Shown: positions 11,196 through 20,310 of the stretch, one piece after another | Layout: every line of letters begins with the position of its first letter | Position numbering within the stretch: the first letter of the stretch is position 1 | Assembly: GCF_905171775.1 (NCBI RefSeq) | Contig: NC_053490.1 | Coordinates: 523,556,827 to 523,620,826 of the forward strand | Length of the DNA stretch: 64,000 nucleotides | Direction of reading: 5' to 3' | Source: Rana temporaria | Taxonomy: Eukaryota; Chordata; Amphibia; Anura; Ranidae | The notes under the pieces: model-generated | The model's input: only the letters and a program-made list of their open reading frames with translations | Database searches by the model: none | Told to the model about the DNA's origin: nothing | Translations under genes and position numbers: made by a program

Positions 11196-12589
11196 TGGAG
11201 GTAAATATGTAGCGCTAAAAGTGACAAAACAGTGAAATATATATGAATCACTAACACTATGAACCCGATGTGGTAAAATGAACTGTAAAAACACACAGAA
11301 AAATAAAGAGATTTGAAAAACGAAGTCCACAAACAAGAACTAAGAGGACAATGTCCGTCACAAGTGGGTGAAGAATCTCTCACGGTGAAGAGATCACTGG
11401 GGTTGTATAAACCATCACAGGGAATATGTCTTCAAAACAAATGGTATGTCTTATACACTCTTACCGGAACCGTTGGACCCGACTGTCGGCGACAACAGAT
11501 CGATCAGACATGGGTGTTCCCAATCGATTTGTGAAGCGGATATCCAAGGAATCCAATGGAACTCGGAATACAGATGCCCCAGTAGATGTCCCTGAGGACG
11601 AAACATGTAGGGCCAGGTACACCGTTCCCCATATTGCTTTTATTACATAGAAAAATAAATACATTTGAAACGCCAAGTCCATGAACAAGAACTAATAAGA
11701 ATGTCCGTCACAAATGGGTGAAGAATCTCTCACGGTGAAGATATCACTGGGGTCGTCTTCAAACAAATGGTCTCAAACACTCTTACCGGAACCGTTGGAC
11801 ATGACTGTCAATGTAGAATAAAAGCAATATGTGGAATGGTGTACCTGGCCCTACGCGTTTCGTCCTCAGGGACTTCTACTGGGGCATCTGTATTCAGAGT
11901 TCCATTGGATTCCTTGGATATCCCAATCGGTTGGTGAACCGGATATCCAAGGAATCCAATGGAACTCAAAATACAGATGCCCCAGTAGAAGTCCCTGAGG
12001 ACGAAACATGTAGGGCCAGGTACACCGTTCCCCATATTGCTTTTATTACATAGAAAAATAAATACATTTGAAACACCAAGTCCACAAACAAGAACTAATA
12101 AGATGACAATGTCCGTCACAATTGGGTGACGAATCTCTCATGGTGAAGATATCACTGGGGTTGTCTTCCAACAAATGGTCTTAAACACTCTTACCGGAAC
12201 TGTTGGACCCGACTGTCAATGTAGAATAAAAGCAATATGGGGAACGGTGTACCTGGCCCTACGTGTTTCGTCCTCAGGGACTTCTACTAGGGCATCTGTA
12301 TTCAGAGTTCCATTGGATTCCTTGGATATCCGGTTCACCAACCGATTGGGAACACCCATGTCTGACCGATCAGTTGTCGTCGACAGTCGGGTCCAACGGT
12401 TCCGGTAAGAGTGTTTAAGACATACCATTTGTTTGAAGACATATTCCCTGTGATGGTTTATACAACCCCAGTGATCTCTTCACCCATTTGTGACAGACAT
12501 TGTACTCTTATTAGTTCTTGTTTGTGGACTTCGTTTTTCAAATCTATTTATTTTTCTGTGTTTTTTCACAGGGGAGGGGGGGGGGGGGG

Positions 12590-12663
<74 letters not shown>

Positions 12664-12834
12664 AAAAGAAAGAGAAAAAGACAGAAAGAAAGAGAAAAAA
12701 AATCACTGTTTTGTCACTTTTAGCGCTACATATTTACCTCCACTTGTCCTTGAATTTTTGTCACATTCTTGTGTAGCCGCTTCCCGTTTTCCTCCTTTTT
12801 TTGGGGGCATAGTGCAATAATCACTCCTATTCCC
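11196..12834. mobile_element. Foldback retroelement-like insertion with 14-bp target duplication
   Basis: A 14-bp direct duplication ATCTCCAAACTACG flanks it (11182-11195, 12835-12848). The left end TGGAGGTAAATATGTAGCGC returns in reverse at about 12723-12742, followed by a 92-bp unpaired tail. Between them lie long inverted arms (about 11300-11520 against 12350-12545) and inner direct and inverted copies of a block containing CCTGAGGACGAAAC and GTAGGGCCAGGTACAC. The layout matches the insertion at 7869-8812: inverted 5' portion, unique tail, 14-15 bp duplication. Penelope-like elements commonly show such arrangements, but no reverse transcriptase is present to prove it. Confidence 0.72.
12571..12704. 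repeat. G-run and (GA)n microsatellite
   Basis: A run of Gs, about 70 bp of (GA)n, then a GAAA-rich stretch. It interrupts the right arm of the foldback element. Confidence 0.95.
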
Positions 12835-13119
12835 ATCTCCAAACTACGGCCCACTGCAAGATTTTATCTGGTCTGTCAACTCTTCCTACTTTCCTTTTAG
12901 CAACTTTGGTCTTCAGAGCCACATTTGGGTCCAATCAGGGATTTAGAGAGCTGCTTTTTGTCATACCAAATTGGATTAAAAAATTGTCCCCTATACTAGA
13001 ATACTCCTACACCAGAGCAAGAGGCAAAGGCAATTCTTCTAATTGGGACATTTGTTCCAGGGCTAACCATTTCCTCCCAATGTCTGCAACAGAGAAAAAT
13101 TAACCAACCTAACAGATAC

Positions 13120-13217
13120 CATGTTTCCCCGAAAGTAAGACCTACCCCGAAAATTAAGTGTGCTCCAAGGGCCGCATAGAGGCAGACAAGGGGCCTTATC
13201 TGACTCATGAGTTGCAG
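13120..13217. repeat. Old interspersed repeat fragment
   Basis: Holds the word TTTCCCCGAAAGTAAGACC and the following CCCCGAAAATTAAG, which resemble a repeat common in fish and amphibian genomes. It is split from later DNA by the hAT element at 13218. Confidence 0.45.
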
Positions 13218-13672
13218 CAGGGCCGATCCTAGGCAGGGTGCACGGGGTGCTCCGCACTCAGGCGCTTCATAGGTGGGGGCGCTGAAGCTCCAAAGTGCTC
13301 CCCTCCCTCCTCCTTGTCTGTGTCCAGAGGCGGAGCGCATGTAGTGGGTGCTGCGGTTCCCTATCCTGCTTGCTCTCTCCGCTGGCAACTGACAAGAGCG
13401 CATACCTCCCGCTGCCCCCGGGGTGGGTACCACGGCGGAGCCTAGTACCGGAACACGCTCTGATGGGGGACACCTGCTGTGGGGGGCTCTGATGGGGGAC
13501 ACCTGCTGGGGGGGGGGCACTAATGAAGACTTCTTAGGGGAGCATCTCTGTGTTTGAGTCGTAGCCATAGAAACATCTGTAAAGGGGAGGAGTTAGTAAG
13601 ATGACCACGTCCATGTGGGGGCGCCAGAAATATTTCTGAGCCCAGGCGTCTGTGACCCCAGGATCGGCCCCG
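13218..13672. mobile_element. hAT-type element (455 bp), imperfect target duplication
   Basis: Ends CAGGGCCGATCCTAGG and AGGATCGGCCCCG are inverted relatives. The flanks AGTTGCAG (13210-13217) and GGCTGCAG (13673-13680) match at 6 of 8 positions. It lies about 200 bp from exon 4. No ORF was assigned. Confidence 0.75.
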
Positions 13673-13869
13673 GGCTGCAGTTTGGAAAGCACTGCTCTAG
13701 GGTAAAAAGAGTGAGACAGGTTGGCCTAGACCATTTCAGCCTCTATGGTACTTTTAATTATTTTTCATTTTTTCCAGTCACGATAAATTTTATAGAAAAA
13801 AAAAAAAAGGCAGAAAATATGAGAATTAGTGGAACAGAAAAACCCCAGAATATTGTTCTCCAATCTCAC

Positions 13870-13992
13870 CTCCCAGCAATGTCATCATCTTCTCCTCCCC
13901 ACCCCCAATACGTGTTGGGGAAACCATTGATTTTCATAAAGTGATCCGGAGTCAGCGCAGACACTCCTCCAAAGTACGTCCAATAGGGCAGG
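13870..13992 (-). CDS. b4galt3: B4GALT3-like coding exon 4 (123 bp): WGWGGEDDD block
   Basis: This short exon is easily missed because it has no usable start codon. The minus strand reads acceptor ttttcttag, completion of a split serine codon, then LPYWTYFGGVSALTPDHF, MKINGFPNTY and WGWGGEDDDIAG, followed by donor GGGAG|gtgaga. WGWGGEDDD is the signature of the beta-1,4-galactosyltransferase family; it forms part of the acceptor site and contains the catalytic acidic residues. Length is 123 bp, with phase 2 at both ends, compatible with both neighbours. The intron before it is 30,341 bp and filled with transposons, yet the exon is undamaged. That fits a functioning gene. Confidence 0.95.
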
Positions 13993-14259
13993 CTAAGAAA
14001 AAATAAAAAAAGTTGCGTTATACACCAGCCATAAAAATCTACACGCCAGGACAGCCTTGTGTCTTCCGTGGAAAAGCAGAACGTAGTAGTAGATGTGAAG
14101 TTCCACCAGAAGAAACATTTTATGTTTCAGATGTGGCAGCACAGTGTTGCCCTGTATTGGCCACTGTATTGAACAAAGTAGATGCTTTTATTTAGAGTAA
14201 AAGACAAAAAAAAAAAAAAAAAAAACACACAAGAGGGTGTAAAGGCCTATTGCCAAACC
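13993..14259. other. Intron sequence next to exon 4, nothing recognised
   Basis: Pyrimidine-rich acceptor tract on the minus strand beside 13992, then unique-looking sequence ending in an A-run. Confidence 0.4.
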
Positions 14260-14263
14260 TTAA

Positions 14264-15221
14264 CCACTTAAGACCCGGACCAATATGCAGGTTAAGGACC
14301 TTGCCCCTTTTTGCGATTCGGCACTGCGTCGCTTTAACTGACAATGGCGCGAACGTGCGACGCGGCTCCCAAACAAAATTGGCGTCCTTTTTTTCTCACA
14401 AATAGAGCTTTCTTTTGGTGGTATTTGATCACCTCTGCGGTTTATATTTTTTGTGCTATAAACAAAAATAGAGCGACAATTTTGAAAAGAAATGCAATAT
14501 TTTTTACTTTTTGCTGTAATAAATATCCCCAAAAAAGATATAAAAAAACTTCAGTTTAGGCCGATACGTATTCTTCTACATATTTTTGGCAAAAAAATAA
14601 AATTTAAAAAAAAAAGCGTTTAACGATTGGTTAGCTCAAAATTTATAGCGTTTACAAAATAGGGGATAGTTTTATTGCATTTTTATTAATCATTTTTTTT
14701 TACTACTAATGGCGGAGATCAGCGATTTTTTTCGTGACTGCGTTATTATGGCGGACACTTCGGACAATTTTGACACATTTTTGGGACCAAAAAATGCGAT
14801 AAAAATGCATTGATTACTGTGAAAATGACAATGGCAGTTTAGGAGTTAACCACTAGGGGGCGCTGTAGGGGTTAAGTGTGACCTCATATGTGTTTCTAAC
14901 TGTAGGGGGGCGGGGCTGGACGTGTGACATCATTGATCGTCTTTCCCTATATCAGGGAACAGACGATCAATGACACTGCCACTGTGAAGAACAGGGAAGG
15001 TGTGTTTACACACAGCTCTCCCCGTTCTTCAGCTCCTGTGACCGATCGTGGGACACCGGCGGGGATCGGGTCCGCGGGTCCCGCGGTCACTGAGCTTTGT
15101 ACCGGGTCACGTGCGCAAGCCAGTGGTGCGCGACCCATGGCAGGGACCTCAAAGGCAACGTACATGTACGTGCCTGTGCCATTCTGCCGACGTATATCGG
15201 CATTAGGCGGTCCTTAAGTGG
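14264..15221. mobile_element. TTAA-flanked DNA element, CCACTTAAG family, copy 1
   Basis: Inverted ends CCACTTAAGACCCGGACC and GGTCCTTAAGTGG lie between TTAA sites (14260-14263, 15222-15225). The family core includes GATTCGGCACTGCGTCGC, AAATAGAGCTTTCTTTTGG and CATTCTGCCGACGTATATCG. A TTAA target site suggests a piggyBac-type transposase acting in trans. No ORF of its own was seen. Confidence 0.87.
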
Positions 15222-16138
15222 TTAACCACTCCCGTACCGCGCCTATTCTGGCTTTTCTCTCTTTCATGTAAAAATTATAATTTTTTTGCTAGAAAATTAC
15301 TCAGAATCCCCAAAAACAATGTTTTTTTTAGCTAGGGAATAAAGTGGCGTTCATTGCAACTTTTTATTTCGCAGGGTATTTGCGCAATAATTTTTCAAAT
15401 GCCTTTTTTTTTTTAAAATAACAAAAAACAGTAAGTTAGCCCAATTTTTTTGTATGATGTGAAACATGATGTTAGGCTGAGTAAATAGATACCCAACATG
15501 TCACGCTTTAAAGTTGCGCACACTCATGGAATGGCGCCAAACTTCGGTACTTAAAAATCTTCATAGGCGACGCTTTAAATGTTTTTACAAATTTTTAGGT
15601 AGATTCACGTACCTTGGCCTAAAAAAGAGATTTTTAATACAGCTTACCTGTAAAATCTTTTTCTTGGAGTACATCACGGGACACAGAGCGGCATTCATTA
15701 CTATATGGGTTATATGGAGTACCTTCAGGTGTAGACACTGGCAATCTCAAACAGGAAATGCCCCTCCCTATATAACCCCCTCCCATAGGAGGAGTACCTC
15801 AGTTTTGTAGCAAGCAGTATGCCTCCCAAAATGGTCCTCAAAAAAGAGGGGTGGGAGCTCTGTGTCCCGTGATGTACTCCAAGAAAAAGATTTTACAGGT
15901 AAGCTGTATTAAAAATCTCTTTTTCTTTATCGTACATCACGGGACACAGAGCGGCATTCATTACTATATGGGATGTCCCAAAGCAATGCTTACAATGAGG
16001 GGAGGGAGAACATCTCCAAGACAAAAGGATTTAATTTAGAGATATACTCAAATCATAATAAATCCAACTTAGTTGAGAAAAATAATTTTAAATTTTAAAT
16101 TTAACTCAAAAAAGAGGAGCCCCCGGAATCCGAGGGTC

Positions 16139-17215
16139 TCAAACTGCAGCCTGCAGCACTGCCTGCCCGAAGGCAGTATCAGTATTCCTTCTTACGTCCA
16201 ACTTGTAGAATTTTGTAAACGTGTGGACAGAAGACCAGGTTGCCGCCTTGCAAACTTGAGCCATAGAGATCTGGTGGTGTGCTGCCCAGGAGGCGCCCAT
16301 GGCTCTAGTAGAATGAGCCTTTAATGATACTGGAGGAGGCAACCCTTTCAAGCCGTAGGCCTGAGTGATTAATTGCTTAATCCACCTAGAAATGGTGGAC
16401 TTTGCAGCTGCCTGCCCCTTCTTGGGCCCATCCGGTAGAATGAACAGCACATCTGTTTTCCGGATCTTCTTTGTAGCTTTAAGATAGGCCTTCATGGCCC
16501 TGACAATATCCAAGGTATGCAGCAACCCTTCCTTTCTGGAAGTAGGTTTAGGGAAGAAGGATGGTAATACCAAATCCTGGTTCAAATGAAAACTGGATAT
16601 GACCTTCGGTAGGAAGGAAGGATGAGGGCGGAGAACGACCCTGTCCTTATGAAAAACAAGATATGGTTCCTTACAGGATAAGGCCGCTAGCTCCGAAACT
16701 CTTCTTGCGGAAACTATGGCAACCAAAAATACTAACTTCCTTGTCAGTAGAACCAAAGGAATTTCAGCCAACGGCTCAAACGGTTGTTTCTGTAAACTTG
16801 ACAGAACAAGATTTAAATCCCACGGACAAAGCGGGGATTTAACTGGAGGTCTAATACGTAAGACCCCTTGAAGGAAGGTCTTAACCAGCGAGTGGGTGGC
16901 CAGCGGCCGCTGAAACCACACTGACAGAGCAGAAATCTGTCCTTTGATTGTGCTTAATGCCAATCCTTTATCCACTCCTAGCTGGAGAAAACTTAATACT
17001 CTATCGATGGTAAATTTGCGAGAAAAGCCATCGCTTGGACTCACACCAGCCTACATAGGCCTTCCAGACCCTGTAATAAATCACCCTAGAGACCGGTTTC
17101 CTGGCTCTGATTAGGGTAGAGACTACTTTCTGAGACAGACCTCTACCCCTGAGAATCAGGGATTCAGCTTCCAGGCCGTCAAATTTAGATGCCGTAAGGC
17201 AGGGTGGAGGATCGG
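16139..17215 (-). pseudogene. DIRS element 1 tyrosine recombinase, frameshifted
   Basis: This integrase replaces the DDE integrase of LTR elements and would insert circular DNA. The carboxyl 301 residues (17044-16139) are open and keep the catalytic set: Arg in VSARRVSEL (114-115), His and Arg in AHSTR (244, 247), and the nucleophile Tyr in FTKFY (280). The amino core-binding part, LSQKVVSTLIRARKPVSRVI and VWKAYVGWCESK, is in a different frame that stops at 17001. A one-base-type shift near 17030-17040 therefore breaks the protein. The frame overlaps the end of RT, as in other DIRS elements. Confidence 0.88.
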
Positions 17216-19121
17216 ACCTTGCGATAGCAGGTCTGGCCGTAGAGGAAGAGTCCAAGGGTCTCCCACTACCATCTTTAGGATGAGTGAGTACCATGCCCTT
17301 CTGGGCCATGCTGGAGCTACCAGGATGACTGGTATGTGTTCCACCCGGATCCTGCGCAGCAGGCGGGGTAGTAACTGGAGCGGGGGAAACGCATAAAGAA
17401 GTTTGAACTGATGCCAAGGGCAAACCAACGCATCGGTTCCGCAGGCCATCGGATCCCTTGAGCGGGATATGAACCTGTCTAGTTTCTTGTTGAGTCTCGA
17501 TGCCATGATATCCACGTCCGGCACTCCCCATCTTTGGCAGAGTGCTTGAAAGACTTGTGGATGCAGAGACCATTCCCCCGGCCATAGAGTCTGGCGGCTT
17601 AAGAAGTCCGCCTGAAAGTTGTCCACTCCTGGAATGAATATTGCCGATATGCAGGGCACATGCGCCTCTGCCCATAGGAGAATCAAGCTCACCTCTCTCT
17701 GAGCGGCTTGACTCCTGGTTCCCCCTTGGTGATTTATGTATGCCACGGCCGTGGCATTGTCTGATTGAATTCTCACCGGGAACCCCTGCAATTTTGACGT
17801 CCAAGCCCTGAGGGCTAGTCGAGCAGCTCTGAGCTCCAAGATGTTGATGGGCAACTGCTTCTCTGGCTTTGCCCAAGTACCTTGGCGAGTGCAACCATCC
17901 AAAATTGCTCCCCAGCCCGTCAGGCTGGCGTCTGTGGTCACTATCTTCCAAGCCACTGGGCTGAAAGACTTCCCCTTCAGTAGATTCTGAGGGTCTAACC
18001 ACCAACACAGACTTTGTCGGACTCTTGATAAGAGCGGCAACGGGATATCCAAGGCCTGTGGCCTTCTGCTCCATGCTGACAGGATGGCTGCCTGTAGGAT
18101 GCGAGTGTGGCTCTGGGCATATGGTACCGCCTCGAACGTGGCCACCATCTTGCCTAGTAACCTCATACATAGGCGAATAGTCGGTTCTTTCTTGCTTAGA
18201 ACCAGTAGGATTAATTCCTTGATGGCTTTTACCTTCCTCAGAGGTAGGAACACTCCTTGTTGTTCTGTGTCTAATCTCATGCCGAGATATTCCAACTGCC
18301 TTGTGGGCTGGAAAGCTGACTTTTCTCGATTTAGGACCCAGCCGAACCTCTCGAGGTATTGGACCGTGAGGGCCACTGCTCGCTCCAAGCCGGGAGACGA
18401 GTGGTCTATGACTAGGAGGTCGTCCAGGTATGCTAGGATCGTGACCCCTTGGATCCTTAGCTTGGCTAGGATCGGAGCTAGGACCTTCGTGAACACCCGG
18501 GGGGCCGTAGCCAACCCGAAGGGAAGCGCCACGAATTGGAAGTGACGCGAAGCCACCATGAAGCGTAGATATCTTTGATGTGGCTGATAAATTGGAACAT
18601 GAAGGTAGGCATCCTTTATGTCTATGGACGCCATGAAGTCGTCCTTCTGGAGTGTGGCAGCTGCTGACCGCACGGATTCCATCCGAAATGAGCGGATCTT
18701 TAGATATGCATTTACCATCTTTAGGTCCAAAATTGGCCTGACATCTCCATTGGGGATGATGAATAGGTTGGAGTAGAAACCCAGCCCCTGTTCCAGGACT
18801 GGCCGGAATCCGAGGCGGATCGTTTGGAATCCTCGACTCCTGGAAATGAGGAGGAGGAAACCTTAGGAAATCTAATTTGTAGCCTGTGGCCACGGAAGAC
18901 CGTACCCACTCGTCGGGAATGCTGGCTTCCCAAATCTCTGAAAAGAGTCGCAGCCTTCCCCCCACCTTCGTGGGTGGGGGCGCCCCTTCATAAGGCTGGC
19001 TTGGGGGCTGGTTTTGCTGGTTTGCGAAACCACTGCCTTTTGCCTCTAACAGCCTGTCCTTGTGATTTGCTGTTGAAGCCGAAGTTTGCTTTTGCAGGAG
19101 GCCGTCGATACTGCTTGGCAT
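17156..19121 (-). pseudogene. DIRS element 1 reverse transcriptase/RNase H/Dam-like, frameshifted
   Basis: The amino part (VGGRLRLFSEIW, then GYKLDFLRFPPP, about 18820-19010) is in one frame, and the RT body from 18730 down is in another. Between them the usual spacer before the GFYSNLF-type motif is shortened compared with DIRS element 2, so a deletion and frameshift are present. The body shows SIDIKDAYLHVPI, ALPFGLATAPRVF and the catalytic YLDD box (residues 101-104 of the 524-residue frame). RNase H follows (TTDASLTGWG, SDNATAVAYINHQGG). The carboxyl domain (DIMASRLNKK, LYAFPPLQLLP, APAWPRRAWY) is the type linked to Dam-like methylases in DIRS elements. An overlapping 706-residue frame over 17001-19121 is mostly out of phase. 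Confidence 0.87.
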
Positions 19122-20310
19122 TAGAGGGCCCCTGCCCAGGGGAATACTGTCGTTTAAACGCAGGCCCCTGAACCTTCTTCTTAGTTGGCAAGAGAGTACT
19201 CTTGCCGTTTGAAATGGTCTGAATGTATTTATCTAGGTCTTCTCCGAAGAGTCGTCCTCCATGGAAGGGGAACCCTACCAGGAGCTTCTTGCATGGGGGC
19301 TCAGCCTCCCAGCTTTTTAACCATAAGAGTCTTCTCATATGGATAAGGGATAACGATAAACGTGACGCTTGCTGGATAGAATCCTTGATTGCGTCTACCG
19401 TAAAACATATGGCCTTAGGGACATCCGAAAATTCTTCTGCCTGCTGGGCAGGAATAAGTTTAAGCATCTGCTTAAATTGATCCGATAATGCTTGAGCGAC
19501 CCCAATCGCAGCCACAGCTGGCTGTACTACTGCCCCTGCAGTAGTGAAGGAGTTCTTAAGTAGTGCTTCCAAGCGCTTATCAACTGGATCCTTGAACACC
19601 TGTATGTTTTCTACAGGGCATGTTAACGATTTGTTAACACATGAGATGGCTGCGTCCACTGCAGGAGTAGCCCATCTTTTGGAAAATTTTTCTTCCATAG
19701 GATATAGGACAGAGAACTTCTTAGGTGGTAAGAAGATCTTATCTGGCTTGTTCCAATCTTGGAACAAAACTCCCTCTAATAGAGGATGGATCGGAAACAC
19801 AGCATTGCTTTGAGGCGCCCTCAGTGAGCCCAAAGCTGAAACCGTCGATACCTGGAGATCTGGTACTGGCAAGTTGAATGCCCTATGGACCAAGTCCGAC
19901 AATCCTTGAATCCACCAGCTCTCCCTCAGGGAGACTGCCCCAGACTCCTCTGTATCCGGATCTTCGATCCCTGAACCTACTTGGTCCTTGTCCAAGAGGT
20001 CGTCCAATTCCCCTGAGGAAAGGACCTCCTCTTCTGAGGGTCCGCGCTCGGGCGACGGAGATCTATTCCGCTTACTGCCCCGCATAGCTGCGGCTATCAT
20101 TTTACCCATGCTTTTCTGCATCTCTTTTAAAGAGGTGAGTAATACCTCCTCCGTGACCATCTTAGGGTTGGACTGACCCGCGTCAGCTCCAGCCCCAGAT
20201 CCCGATGGCCCCAAGGCTCCCTGTGGGGAAAGCAGCGGCATAGCATTGTCCGAGACCTCAGACTCTCTGGGGGAATCCCCACCTCTTGTACCCTTGTTTT
20301 TTGATGCCAT
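18988..20310 (-). CDS. Gag-like protein of DIRS element 1
   Basis: This 440-residue open frame starts ATG at 20310 and lies upstream of the RT region, where DIRS elements carry their structural (gag-like) protein. It has a Ser/Pro- and acid-rich amino half and a basic carboxyl end rich in Lys, Arg and Gln. There is no obvious catalytic motif. The block LLWLKSWEAEPPCKKLLVGF, then FHGGRLFGEDLDKYI, is closely paralleled in the gag-like ORF of DIRS element 2 (VWIKAWEGD, LLFGKDLDD), which supports the call. The frame is complete, unlike the downstream genes. Particle assembly and nucleic-acid binding are inferred from position and basic tail only. Confidence 0.8.
   Translation of the reverse strand: MASKNKGTRGGDSPRESEVSDNAMPLLSPQGALGPSGSGAGADAGQSNPKMVTEEVLLTSLKEMQKSMGKMIAAAMRGSKRNRSPSPERGPSEEEVLSSGELDDLLDKDQVGSGIEDPDTEESGAVSLRESWWIQGLSDLVHRAFNLPVPDLQVSTVSALGSLRAPQSNAVFPIHPLLEGVLFQDWNKPDKIFLPPKKFSVLYPMEEKFSKRWATPAVDAAISCVNKSLTCPVENIQVFKDPVDKRLEALLKNSFTTAGAVVQPAVAAIGVAQALSDQFKQMLKLIPAQQAEEFSDVPKAICFTVDAIKDSIQQASRLSLSLIHMRRLLWLKSWEAEPPCKKLLVGFPFHGGRLFGEDLDKYIQTISNGKSTLLPTKKKVQGPAFKRQYSPGQGPSNAKQYRRPPAKANFGFNSKSQGQAVRGKRQWFRKPAKPAPKPAL

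Noticed and set aside
17001..19121. 706-residue open frame as one protein
   Set aside because: Only its two ends match DIRS domains; the middle runs antiphase to RT.
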